64,000 nucleotides of DNA from Flavimobilis sp052324925 (lineage in GTDB: Bacteria > Actinomycetota > Actinomycetes > Actinomycetales > Cellulomonadaceae), in NCBI GenBank assembly GCA_052324925.1, contig JBQPRE010000003.1; one strand, written 5' to 3'. The translations under genes were made by a program, and so were the position numbers. Under the pieces are notes generated by a model. It did no database searches, was not told where the DNA came from, and saw only the letters and a list, made by a program, of their open reading frames with translations. Below, piece by piece: positions 44,267 to 52,706 of this stretch. Within the stretch, counting starts at the first letter, position 1. Every line of letters begins with the position of its first letter.

Positions 44267-45400
44267 TCAGCGCACGTCCTCGCGCACCGCCACGACGTGA
44301 GCCGCATGCACTCCCGCCGCAGCTGCGGCAAGGAACGGCCACGGGTCCGTGTCGAGGTCGCGGCCCATCGTCGACATGTGCACGGGTGACGTCCGCACCG
44401 CGTGGAGGAGCCCGGCATCGGCGGGCACGTCGACGAGGGTGTGTCGGCCCGCCGCGAGCGTCGTGCGTGCCTGCGCAAGCGAGGCACGCAGCGCGTCGGC
44501 GCCCCCCGGGACGGTGACGTCGTCACCGACGACAGGCATGACGACGTCGGACGGCGCGAGCGCGACGCGGCCGACGGCCGTGAGCGAGTGGTGCGAGACC
44601 CCTCGGTGCCGAGCCCGCGCATCGGTCGTCGAGACGCGCAACGCCGCGATCCCGCGTCCTCCGAGGACTGCGGCCGCGTTGAGAGCCTCGCCCGCGGCCA
44701 CGCCAGAGAATCCCCAGCGCGTCCCCGTGCCCAGGTTGCCCGGTCCCTGGGTGACCACGACGACGTCCGCCTTCAGGACCAGTCGCGCCGCGAGCAGGCC
44801 CGAATGGAGGCTCACGGCCTCGAGATCGCCGCCGAAGGCCTGGCCGACCGTGACCGACGCGTCGAGCCACCCGGCCTCGCGCAGGCCCGCGACCGTGCGC
44901 GAGAACGCGAGGGGGAGCGCACCGCCATCGCTCATCACGTAGACGAGGCGCGGCGGCTGCGAGCCGCGCCACGCCTCGCGGACCCCGGCCAGGATCGCGG
45001 GAAGCGCCGAGTGCAGGTCCGCGACCACGACGGGAAGGCCCGCCAGATCGTCAGCATCGCGCAGCGTCGCGTGATGCTCGGAGTCTTGTTCGTCAACGCC
45101 CAGCACCATCGTCTGCAGCGGCGTGTACCGCGCCTTGACGAGATGGCCCGGGCCGGCGGGAGCATCCGCGGGGAGAGCGTCCGGCAGCGCGACGATGAGC
45201 GCGTACCCGCCCGTCCCGAGGCCGCGCTCGAGCGCGGTCGCGTTGAGAAGCACAGCGTCGCCGACGCGCGGCATGCCCACGAGATCGGGGTACGCGAGCG
45301 CCCGCACCTCACCGCCGGATGCCGTACGGACCGTCGCCTCGCACGCACCGGGCCACGATCGACCGAGCGACACCACCACGCCATCACGCCAACTCATCAC
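44267..45400 (-). CDS. DUF3866 family protein
   Basis: 377 aa, recognised as the actinobacterial DUF3866 family of unknown function: VVSLGRSWPGACEATV at the start, YTPLQTMVLGVDEQDSEHH, ILAGVREAWRG, VVVTQGPGNLGTGTRWGFSG, and HHSLTAVGRVAL. The TQGPGNLGTG glycine loop suggests nucleotide or phosphate binding (inference). GTG 45400 is exactly 6 nt from a minus-strand TAGCGT -10. It is divergent from pafB, with their promoters only 8 bp apart. Confidence 0.85.
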   Translation of the reverse strand: MMSWRDGVVVSLGRSWPGACEATVRTASGGEVRALAYPDLVGMPRVGDAVLLNATALERGLGTGGYALIVALPDALPADAPAGPGHLVKARYTPLQTMVLGVDEQDSEHHATLRDADDLAGLPVVVADLHSALPAILAGVREAWRGSQPPRLVYVMSDGGALPLAFSRTVAGLREAGWLDASVTVGQAFGGDLEAVSLHSGLLAARLVLKADVVVVTQGPGNLGTGTRWGFSGVAAGEALNAAAVLGGRGIAALRVSTTDARARHRGVSHHSLTAVGRVALAPSDVVMPVVGDDVTVPGGADALRASLAQARTTLAAGRHTLVDVPADAGLLHAVRTSPVHMSTMGRDLDTDPWPFLAAAAAGVHAAHVVAVREDVR

Positions 45401-45406
45401 AATGAC

Positions 45407-45412
45407 ACGCTA
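45407..45412 (-). promoter_or_regulatory. -10 of the DUF3866 gene (leaderless)
   Basis: Minus-strand TAGCGT, 6 nt before GTG 45400. Confidence 0.5.
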
Positions 45413-45419
45413 CCGGCGA

Positions 45420-45425
45420 TAGGTT
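45420..45425 (+). promoter_or_regulatory. -10 of pafB (leaderless)
   Basis: TAGGTT ends 7 nt before ATG 45433. It lies 7 bp from the divergent -10 at 45407-45412, so the two promoters occupy overlapping DNA. Confidence 0.5.
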
Positions 45426-45432
45426 GGCCTCG

Positions 45433-46452
45433 ATGTCCACACGAACCCGAGCCGACGAACGGCTCCTCAACCTCGTCATCGCCCTCGTGAACTCCGGGCA
45501 CGGAATGACGCGCGCCCACATCCGCGACACCGTCGAGGGCTACGGCGACCCCAAGAACGACGCGGCCTTCGAGAAGCTCTTCGAGCGGGACAAGGCGACG
45601 CTGCGCGAGCTCGGGTTCCCGCTCAAGGTGTCGGAGGACACCTACCAGGACTCGATCCGCTACTGGCTCGACATGCAGTCCTACGACATGCCGCCGCTGC
45701 ATCTCACTGCCTCCCAGCTCGGCGTGCTCACGGTCGCGGCCGAGCTGTGGCGCGACGGAGCGCTCGGCTCGGAGTCCCGGCGGGCCGTGACGAAGCTGCG
45801 CGCGATGGGGGACACCGAGATCGGTCCCTCGGCTCTCGGCGCCTTCGCGTTGCGCGTGGGCGCCGCGGGGGACGCCTATGGCCCGCTCCTTGACGCGATC
45901 GACTCGCGCACCGCCGTCACCTTCCTCTACCGCGCCGCGAGCACGGGCGCCGTCGCGGTCCGCACCGTCGAGCCGTGGCGGCTCGCTGTGCGTCGCGGCG
46001 GCTGGTACCTCCTTGCCCACGACCGCGACCGCGGAGCGACGCGGGCCTTCCGGCTCTCGCGGATCGCGGGGACGGTCACGCCCGTGGGTGAAGGCGACAC
46101 CTACGACATCCCCGAGAGCGTCGACGTCGACGCTGTGCTCGGTCTGCGCGGCGCCCCCGTCAAGGCACTCCTCGCGATCTCACCCGGCCGCGCGGCCGGG
46201 CTGCGCGCGCAGTGCACCCCGTCGGCGCTCACCGAGGCACCCGGCAGGGCTGAGGGGCGCGACCTCTTCGACCTCACGCTCGACGACCTCGAGCAGGGGG
46301 CCCGGCTCGTCGCCGCGCACGGCGATGCGGTCGTCGTTCTTGAGCCGGCCGAGCTGCGAGAGGCCGTCGCCAGGCGCCTGCGCGCCGCCACCATGATCGC
46401 GCTCGGCGCGCCCGCACCGGCCGTGCCCGACGAGGAGGCTTCACATGGCTGA
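45433..46452 (+). CDS. pafB: WYL-domain transcriptional regulator PafB
   Basis: PafB with PafC forms a WYL-domain activator of the mycobacterial LexA-independent DNA-damage response. The 339-aa product has an N-terminal winged helix (RADERLLNLVIALV ... FERDKATLRELGFPL), the WYL domain (VEPWRLAVRRGGWYLLAHDRD ... FRLSRI) and a C-terminal WCX region. ATG 45433 fits the leaderless -10. It overlaps pafC by 8 nt. The usual upstream pafA (Pup ligase) is absent; DUF3866 lies there instead. Confidence 0.92.
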   Translation: MSTRTRADERLLNLVIALVNSGHGMTRAHIRDTVEGYGDPKNDAAFEKLFERDKATLRELGFPLKVSEDTYQDSIRYWLDMQSYDMPPLHLTASQLGVLTVAAELWRDGALGSESRRAVTKLRAMGDTEIGPSALGAFALRVGAAGDAYGPLLDAIDSRTAVTFLYRAASTGAVAVRTVEPWRLAVRRGGWYLLAHDRDRGATRAFRLSRIAGTVTPVGEGDTYDIPESVDVDAVLGLRGAPVKALLAISPGRAAGLRAQCTPSALTEAPGRAEGRDLFDLTLDDLEQGARLVAAHGDAVVVLEPAELREAVARRLRAATMIALGAPAPAVPDEEASHG

Positions 46453-47434
46453 GAACGCACCCGATCGCCTCGTGCGGATGCTCGGGCTGCTCGCCTTCCT
46501 CGGACGCCACGACGTTACCGAGACGGGCTATGCCTCGTGGCGGCTCGACGAGCTCGCAGAGCGCTTCGAGGTGACGCCACGGCGCATCCTCGCGGACATC
46601 AACCTGCTCTTCGTCGCGGGCCTTCCGGGGCATGGCCCCGAGGACCTCATCGACTTCGACCTCGATGAGGAGGACGGCTACGTCGCGCTGCGTGAGCCGC
46701 ACGGCATGGCGCGACCGCTGCGGCTGAGCACACGCGAGGCGGTCGCCCTCGTCGCGGCGCTGCGCACGCTCGCCGCCAACCTCGACCCCGAGGTTCAGCC
46801 GCGGGAGGCGGCCGAGGTCGCCTCGACGCTCGAGGTGCTCACGGCTGCGGCAGGTGCCGCGGCACACACGGCGTCCCTCGTCGATGTCGATCTCGGCGCG
46901 CCCGCACCACTCCTCGTGCGCTCGGCCGTCGTACGCGCGCTCGAGGAGCGGCGTCGGCTTCGGCTGCGTTACGTCTCCGCGTCCGACGTCGTCTCGGTCC
47001 GCGACGTCGATCCCGTGCGACTCCTCACGGAGGACTCCCACGGCTACCTCGTCGCTTTCTGCCAGCGTGAGCAGGCGGGTCGCAGCTTCCGCCTCGATCG
47101 GATCCTCGAGGCCGAGGTCCTCGCGGAACTCGCCGACCCGCACCCGGAGCTCGCCGACGTTCCGACCTTCCGCCCCGCGCCGGGCAACGGCACCGTTCTC
47201 GCGACGATCGTCCTGCGGAGCCCCGCGCGGTGGGTCGCCGAGAGCGTTCCGGTCGAGGAGGTGCGCGAGCTCGAGGACGGCGCCTTCGAGCTCGACCTCG
47301 TCGTGCGGGACCTCGGCTGGTTCGCGAGGCTCGTGCTCGAGGAGGCTGAGAACGTCGTCTCGGTCGCACCCGCCGAGCTCCACACCGCGGTCGTCGACGC
47401 GGCCACCGCAGCCCTCGCGGCGTACGACGGCTAG
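46445..47434 (+). CDS. pafC: WYL-domain transcriptional regulator PafC
   Basis: Partner of PafB. The 329-aa product has a winged-helix head (RLVRMLGLLAFLGRH ... VTPRRILADINLLFVAG), a WYL domain (DPVRLLTEDSHGYLVAFCQREQAGRSFRLDRI) and a WCX-like end. ATG 46445 lies inside the end of pafB (8-nt overlap). Its TAG stop forms part of the -10 of the next gene. Confidence 0.92.
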   Translation: MAENAPDRLVRMLGLLAFLGRHDVTETGYASWRLDELAERFEVTPRRILADINLLFVAGLPGHGPEDLIDFDLDEEDGYVALREPHGMARPLRLSTREAVALVAALRTLAANLDPEVQPREAAEVASTLEVLTAAAGAAAHTASLVDVDLGAPAPLLVRSAVVRALEERRRLRLRYVSASDVVSVRDVDPVRLLTEDSHGYLVAFCQREQAGRSFRLDRILEAEVLAELADPHPELADVPTFRPAPGNGTVLATIVLRSPARWVAESVPVEEVRELEDGAFELDLVVRDLGWFARLVLEEAENVVSVAPAELHTAVVDAATAALAAYDG

Positions 47435-47437
47435 CCT
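47432..47437 (+). promoter_or_regulatory. -10 embedded in the pafC stop codon (leaderless)
   Basis: TAGCCT, whose TAG is the pafC stop, ends exactly 6 nt before GTG 47444. Confidence 0.5.
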
Positions 47438-47443
47438 GACCCT

Positions 47444-47764
47444 GTGCTCTGGACCATCGTGTGGACGGCTCTCGCGCTCGGCGCGCTCGCAGCCGGGTTC
47501 CTTGCTTGGCGTCACGTGTGGCGTCGCGGCAAGGGCCTGCTCCGGCAGCTGGCGGCCTCGGCGGACGACCTCGGCGACGTCATCGATGCCGCTCAGGACC
47601 GCATCGACGCTCGGCTCGAGGCTCTCGTCCCCGCACACATCACCGTGGGGGAGGACCCTGCGCCGCTCCGCCGCGCGATCGAGCAGCGGCGGGCTCGCGC
47701 CCGGCTCCGCCACAGGCGGGCTCGCCCCGAGGTCTGGGAACGCTGGGCACAGGTCTGGCGCTAG
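47444..47764 (+). CDS. Small membrane protein between pafC and tatA (106 aa)
   Basis: Not recognised. One N-terminal transmembrane helix (TIVWTALALGALAAGFLAWRHVW) is followed by a basic helical tail with LLRQLAASADDLGDVIDAAQDRIDARLEA and an Arg-rich end. GTG 47444 fits the -10 at 6 nt. The position between pafBC and tatAC may be conserved among relatives; function unknown. Confidence 0.75.
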   Translation: MLWTIVWTALALGALAAGFLAWRHVWRRGKGLLRQLAASADDLGDVIDAAQDRIDARLEALVPAHITVGEDPAPLRRAIEQRRARARLRHRRARPEVWERWAQVWR

Positions 47765-47799
47765 ACCGGACGGACGTCGTCGCACTGGTCGTCCCAGCC

Positions 47800-47805
47800 T
47801 AGGAT
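47800..47805 (+). promoter_or_regulatory. Candidate -10 of tatA-tatC
   Basis: TAGGAT, giving a leader of about 27 nt that contains the CTGGAG ribosome binding site of tatA. Confidence 0.45.
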
Positions 47806-47838
47806 GGGTGCACCTGCCGACGTCTGGAGAACGACCCC

Positions 47839-48081
47839 ATGTACCTCAAGGAGCACCCGCTCGCCATCGTGGTCATCCTGCTGCTCATCCTCCTGCTCTT
47901 CGGGTCGAGCAAGCTGCCGGACCTCGCGCGCAACCTCGGCCGGTCGATGCGGATCGTCAAGAAGGAGGTCCGCGACATGCGGACCGACGACGAGACCCCG
48001 ACCACCCCGGCGCCGTCCTCGACGCCGGCGACGCCGGCCACACCGGCCGACCAGGCCGGGGACGAGACGCCTCGAGGCTGA
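47839..48081 (+). CDS. tatA: Sec-independent (twin-arginine) translocase subunit TatA
   Basis: Forms the protein-conducting element of the twin-arginine pathway. The 80-aa product has a single N-terminal helix, then the hinge FGSSKLPDLARNLGRSMRIVK typical of TatA, and a Pro/Thr-rich disordered tail. ATG 47839 is preceded by TGGAG. tatC starts 3 nt after the stop. Confidence 0.94.
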   Translation: MYLKEHPLAIVVILLLILLLFGSSKLPDLARNLGRSMRIVKKEVRDMRTDDETPTTPAPSSTPATPATPADQAGDETPRG

Positions 48082-48084
48082 GTC

Positions 48085-48870
48085 GTGGCCCGTCCCGACC
48101 GCCCGCGCGACGGGCGGATGCCCTTGCGCGCCCATCTGGTCGAGGCGCGCAACCGGATCGTCCTCGCGGGGCTCGGGGTCCTTCTCGGAGCGATCGCGGG
48201 CTGGTTCCTCTACCCGAGCGTCTTCGACCTGCTCCAGGCGCCCATCCTCGAGGTCGCTGACACCGAGGGGCGCACCGTCGCGCTCAACTTCGCCGGCGCA
48301 TTCACCGCGCTCGACCTCCAGATCAAGCTCGCGGTGTGGCTCGGGCTCATTCTCTCGAGCCCCTGGTGGCTCTACCAGGCCTGGGCGTTCGTCGTCCCGG
48401 GTCTCACCCGCAAGGAGAAGTGGGGCACCGCTGCCTTCGTGTGCTCGGGGGTTCCGCTCTTCCTCGCCGGCGCAGGCCTGGCCTGGTGGTTCCTGCCCCG
48501 TGCTGTCGTCCTCCTCGTGCAGTTCGTGCCGGCAGGCGCGACCAATCTGCAGGACGCCCAGTCCTACCTTCTGTTCGTCACGCAGTTCATCCTCGCGTTC
48601 GGGCTCGTCTTCTTGCTGCCCGTCGTCATGGTGGCGCTCGACCTCGTCGGCATCGTCCGTGGACGGACGTGGCTTCGTGGCTGGCGGTGGGCCACCGTCC
48701 TCGCGTTCACCTTCGCCGCGATGATGACGCCGACGCCCGACCTGCTCACGATGTTCCTCATGACCCTGCCGCTCCTCTTCCTCTACGCCGTTGCGGTGGG
48801 GATCGCGCTGTTGCATGACCGCCGCGTCGATCGTCGACGCGCCCTCGCCGAGGAGGCCGACAACCTGTGA
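48085..48870 (+). CDS. tatC: Twin-arginine translocase subunit TatC
   Basis: Six-helix receptor for twin-arginine signal peptides. The 261-aa product has MPLRAHLVEARNRIV (the usual HLxELRxR region), a first periplasmic loop with LNFAGAFTALDLQIKLAVW, and SSPWWLYQAWAFVVPGLTRKEK. GTG 48085 is 3 nt after tatA; its stop overlaps the lipid kinase gene by 4 nt. Confidence 0.95.
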   Translation: MARPDRPRDGRMPLRAHLVEARNRIVLAGLGVLLGAIAGWFLYPSVFDLLQAPILEVADTEGRTVALNFAGAFTALDLQIKLAVWLGLILSSPWWLYQAWAFVVPGLTRKEKWGTAAFVCSGVPLFLAGAGLAWWFLPRAVVLLVQFVPAGATNLQDAQSYLLFVTQFILAFGLVFLLPVVMVALDLVGIVRGRTWLRGWRWATVLAFTFAAMMTPTPDLLTMFLMTLPLLFLYAVAVGIALLHDRRVDRRRALAEEADNL

Positions 48871-49808
48871 GCACCCACGACACTCTCATCGGCGTCGTCG
48901 TCAATCCCACCTCGGGGCGCGGCCGTGGCGCGCGCGCAGGCGAGCGCACGCGCACCCTCCTGCGCGAGGCCGGCCACACCGTCGTCGACCTCTCCGGGAC
49001 GAGCCTGCTCGACGCGGTCCACCGCGCCCGCCAGGGTGTCTCCGACGGTCTCGCGGCCCTCGTCGTCGTCGGAGGTGACGGTATGGTCCACCTCGGCTTC
49101 AACGCTGTGGCGACGACGCGCACGCCGCTCGGGATCGTCGCGGTCGGCTCGGGCAACGACTTCGCGCGCGCGGCCGAGCTCCCGCTGCACAAGGTCGATG
49201 CCGCCGTGCACGTCATCCTCGAGGCGCTGGCGGCGGGCACTTCACGCGCTGTCGATGCCGCGCACGTCACCCAGCCGGGTTCGCTCGACGGCCGGTGGTA
49301 CGCGGGCGTCCTGTCCGCGGGGCTCGACGCCGCGGTCAACGCTCGTGCCAACCGGCTCACGTTCCCGCGCGGTCATCTCAAGTACCTGCGTGCGGTCGTC
49401 GGTGAGCTCGGGGCGTTCTTGCCGTTCGGCTACCGCGTCTTCGCGCACCGGCCCGACGGCAGCACGGACGAATGGCTCTCGGCGGGGACGCTCGTCGCCG
49501 TCGCCAACTCCTCGATGTTCGGGGGCGGCCTCACGATCGCACCCGACGCTCGGATCGATGACGGCGAGCTTGACCTCGTCACCGCCGGTCCGTTGAAGCG
49601 CATGCAGGCCGTGCGGCTCTTCCCACGGCTGTACCGGGGGACGCACGGCCGTCACAGGTCCGTCTCGATGTCGCGCGCGACGACGATCACGGTCGAGCCT
49701 GCCGACCTTGGGCGCACACCTCCCGTCGCGATGGCCGACGGCGAGGAAATTGGTCCGCTTCCGTTGCAGATCGAGATCCACCGCGGTTCCGTGACGCTCC
49801 TTGTCTGA
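48867..49808 (+). CDS. Diacylglycerol kinase family protein
   Basis: 313-aa lipid kinase of the DagK/YegS fold that phosphorylates diacylglycerol or a related lipid alcohol. VVVNPTSGRGRG at the start and the ATP-binding VVGGDGMVH (near residue 70) with GSGNDFARAAELP are diagnostic. GTG 48867 overlaps the tatC stop (GTGA). The natural lipid substrate is not determinable from sequence. Confidence 0.9.
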   Translation: MSTHDTLIGVVVNPTSGRGRGARAGERTRTLLREAGHTVVDLSGTSLLDAVHRARQGVSDGLAALVVVGGDGMVHLGFNAVATTRTPLGIVAVGSGNDFARAAELPLHKVDAAVHVILEALAAGTSRAVDAAHVTQPGSLDGRWYAGVLSAGLDAAVNARANRLTFPRGHLKYLRAVVGELGAFLPFGYRVFAHRPDGSTDEWLSAGTLVAVANSSMFGGGLTIAPDARIDDGELDLVTAGPLKRMQAVRLFPRLYRGTHGRHRSVSMSRATTITVEPADLGRTPPVAMADGEEIGPLPLQIEIHRGSVTLLV

Positions 49809-49817
49809 CGCCCCGCC

Positions 49818-49823
49818 TACGCT
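49818..49823 (+). promoter_or_regulatory. -10 of the helicase gene (leaderless)
   Basis: TACGCT ends exactly 6 nt before ATG 49830, with no ribosome binding site. Confidence 0.5.
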
Positions 49824-49829
49824 GGTGGC

Positions 49830-52655
49830 ATGACTGGTCCGGAGGAGCTCTCACCCGCGGAGCGCTATGCGCTCTCCCGTGCTCGTGCTGCTGAGGCGGC
49901 CACGGCGTTCGGCCGGTTCCGGGCACACCTCGGCTTCGAACCCGACGACTTCCAGATCGAGGCGTGCCACGCGCTCGAGGCCGGCCAGGGGGTGCTCGTC
50001 GCCGCGCCGACCGGTGCGGGCAAGACCGTCGTCGGCGAGTTCGCGGTCCACCTCGCGCTCGAACAAGGCCGCAAGGCGTTCTACACGACACCGATCAAGG
50101 CCCTCTCCAACCAGAAGTACACGGACCTCGTCCGACGTCACGGCCACGAGAAGGTCGGGCTGCTCACGGGCGACGTGTCGATCAACGGTGATGCCGACGT
50201 CGTCGTCATGACGACCGAGGTCCTGCGCAACATGCTCTACGCGGGCTCGCCCGCGCTCGCGCGGCTCGGCCACGTCGTCATGGACGAGGTCCACTACCTC
50301 GCCGACCGCTTCCGTGGCCCGGTGTGGGAAGAGGTGATCATCCACCTGCCCGCGGACGTGCACGTGACGTCGCTGTCCGCCACGGTCTCGAACGCCGAGG
50401 AGTTCGGTGACTGGCTCGCGACGGTCAGGGGCGCGACCGCCGTCATCGTCTCGGAGCAGCGGCCGGTCCCGTTGTGGCAGCACGTCATGCTGCGCGCACG
50501 CCTGGGCGACGACGAGCCGCGACGGGGCCGCCGCGCGGAGATCCTCGACCTCTACGCGGGACACGTCGATCCGACGGACCCCGGGGCCAACCCGCCGATC
50601 AACCCGGATCTCGCTCAGGCGATGCGTCGGCTCGAGCCGGGGACGGGACCGCGCCGCGGACGTGGACGGCCCGAGCCTCGACGTCGTGGGCCTCACGGCA
50701 GTAGGCAGGTCTCGCGGGCCGCGTCGGTCGACACGCTCGACGCGGCCCGGCTCCTGCCCGCGATCCACTTCATCTTCTCGCGCGCAGGGTGCGAGGCGGC
50801 GCTTGCGCAGTGCCTCGGCCTAGGGCTCAGCCTCACGTCGCGTGAGGAGGAGGTGCGGATCAGGCACCTCGCGCACGAGCGATGCGCGGACCTGCCCGCT
50901 GAGGACTTGGGCGTGCTCGGGTATGCGTCGTGGGTCGAGGGCCTCTCCCGCGGCTTCGCGACACATCACGCAGGCATGCTCCCGCTGTTCAAGCAGACGG
51001 TCGAGGAACTCTTCGCGGCCGGGCTGCTCAAGGTGGTCTTCGCGACAGAGACCCTCGCTCTCGGGATCAACATGCCCGCGCGCACGGTCGTCCTCGAGAA
51101 GCTCGTCAAGTGGGACGGCCGCGGCCATGCCGACCTCACGGCGGGGGAGTACACGCAGCTGACCGGCCGTGCGGGGCGCCGGGGGATCGACGTCGAGGGT
51201 CACGCGGTCGTGCTCGACCACCCTGGCCTCGATCCCGTCGCCCTCGCGGGTCTCGCCTCACGCCGCACGTACCCGTTGCGTTCGAGCTTCCGCCCGACGT
51301 ACAACATGGCGGTCAACCTCGTCGGGACCGTCGGGCGGGCTCGCACGCGCGAGGTCCTCGAGACGAGCTTTGCCCAGTTCCAGGCGGACCGCGGCGCGGT
51401 CGGCCTCGCGACACAGGCACGCAAGCAGTCCGAGGCGCTCGACGGCTATGCGGACGCCATGACGTGCCACCTCGGCGACTTCTCCGAGTACTCGCGCATC
51501 CGCCAACGCATCGCGCAGCGTGAGGGCGCGCTCCGCAAGGTCGACGCGGGTGCCCGCCGACGCGCGGTCGTCGACTCGCTCGGGGCGCTCCGGCGCGGCG
51601 ATGTCATCGCCGCGGGGCACGGACGCCGCGCGTCCCACGCCGTCGTCGTCGCAGGCCTGAGCCCTGAGCGGTTCGGCCCCGGCCAGCCCGTCGTCCTCAC
51701 GGAGCAGGGCAAGGTGCGTCGCATCGACCCCGCGGACCTCCTCGATCCGGTCGACGTGGTCGCGACGGTGCGCATACCTGCGGGCTTCGACGAACGACGC
51801 CCAGCAGATCGTCGCGACCTGGCCTCGGCCTTGCGCTCTCGTGTCGCCGGGCTCGAGCCGGGACCCTCGCGTGCCGAGCGCGCCCGGTCCGCGGCAGCCG
51901 ACGACGCGGAGCTCGAGGATCTCCGCCGCTCTCTGCGTGCACACCCGTGTCACCGCTGCCCGGACCGCGAGCAGCACGCACGGTGGGCCGAGCGGCACGC
52001 GCGCCTGACGAAGGACCACGCCAACCTCGTCCGGCGCATCGCCGGTCGCACGGGGACGATCGCCCGTCAGTTCGACCGCGTGTGCGACCTCCTCGTCGAG
52101 CTTGGCTACCTGGCTCCTTCGTCCGAGGATCCCCAGGACCTCGAGGTCACAGCGCCCGGCCGTGCGCTGCAGCACCTCTACGCCGAGAAGGACCTTCTCG
52201 TTGCTGAGTGCCTGCGCAAGGGCGCGTGGAAGGGCCTTGACGCCCCCGGGCTCGCGGCCGTGGTCACCGCGATCGTGCACGAGCCCAGGGGGGAGGAGGT
52301 CGGCGAGCCGCACCTTCCCGGAGGCCCCGGTGGTCCGCTCGCGCTCGCGCTCGATGCGACGGTCCGCGCGTGGTCCCACCTCGAGGAGCTCGAGACGTCG
52401 CACCGTCTCGATGCGACGTCTCCGCCCTCGCTCCAGCTCGTCGAGGCGGTCTTCCGGTGGGCTGCCGGACGCAGCCTCGAGCACGTCCTGCGCGGAGCAG
52501 ACCTCGCGGCGGGTGACTTTGTGCGGATCTGCAAGCAGGTGATCGACGTCCTCGATCAGCTTGCGATCGCCGCGGACGATCCGCACGTGCAGAAGGTGGC
52601 ACGGCAGGCGGTCGACGCGGTGAGACGGGGTGTTGTCGCTCACGCCGGGGTGTGA
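49830..52655 (+). CDS. helY: DEAD/DEAH-box helicase, HelY/Ski2-like
   Basis: 941-aa superfamily 2 helicase. The Q region FQIEACHAL leads to Walker A APTGAGKT (Lys65), then TPIKALSNQKY, DEVH box near residue 152 (VMDEVHYLADRFRGPVWEE), SATVSN, HHAGMLPLFKQTVEELF, and QLTGRAGRRGID. The long C-terminal half is as in actinobacterial HelY and eukaryotic Ski2/Mtr4. It follows the tatA-tatC block, as helY does in Mycobacterium. Role in RNA or DNA metabolism is unsettled. ATG 49830 fits a leaderless start. Confidence 0.92.
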   Translation: MTGPEELSPAERYALSRARAAEAATAFGRFRAHLGFEPDDFQIEACHALEAGQGVLVAAPTGAGKTVVGEFAVHLALEQGRKAFYTTPIKALSNQKYTDLVRRHGHEKVGLLTGDVSINGDADVVVMTTEVLRNMLYAGSPALARLGHVVMDEVHYLADRFRGPVWEEVIIHLPADVHVTSLSATVSNAEEFGDWLATVRGATAVIVSEQRPVPLWQHVMLRARLGDDEPRRGRRAEILDLYAGHVDPTDPGANPPINPDLAQAMRRLEPGTGPRRGRGRPEPRRRGPHGSRQVSRAASVDTLDAARLLPAIHFIFSRAGCEAALAQCLGLGLSLTSREEEVRIRHLAHERCADLPAEDLGVLGYASWVEGLSRGFATHHAGMLPLFKQTVEELFAAGLLKVVFATETLALGINMPARTVVLEKLVKWDGRGHADLTAGEYTQLTGRAGRRGIDVEGHAVVLDHPGLDPVALAGLASRRTYPLRSSFRPTYNMAVNLVGTVGRARTREVLETSFAQFQADRGAVGLATQARKQSEALDGYADAMTCHLGDFSEYSRIRQRIAQREGALRKVDAGARRRAVVDSLGALRRGDVIAAGHGRRASHAVVVAGLSPERFGPGQPVVLTEQGKVRRIDPADLLDPVDVVATVRIPAGFDERRPADRRDLASALRSRVAGLEPGPSRAERARSAAADDAELEDLRRSLRAHPCHRCPDREQHARWAERHARLTKDHANLVRRIAGRTGTIARQFDRVCDLLVELGYLAPSSEDPQDLEVTAPGRALQHLYAEKDLLVAECLRKGAWKGLDAPGLAAVVTAIVHEPRGEEVGEPHLPGGPGGPLALALDATVRAWSHLEELETSHRLDATSPPSLQLVEAVFRWAAGRSLEHVLRGADLAAGDFVRICKQVIDVLDQLAIAADDPHVQKVARQAVDAVRRGVVAHAGV

Positions 52656-52693
52656 ACCGGCTCGGTGGTGCGGGCTGGCCTCCTCACGTGGCA

Positions 52694-52699
52694 TATCGT
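52694..52699 (+). promoter_or_regulatory. -10 of the amidohydrolase gene (leaderless)
   Basis: TATCGT ends 7 nt before GTG 52707; no ribosome binding site is visible. Confidence 0.45.
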
Positions 52700-52706
52700 C
52701 AACCGT

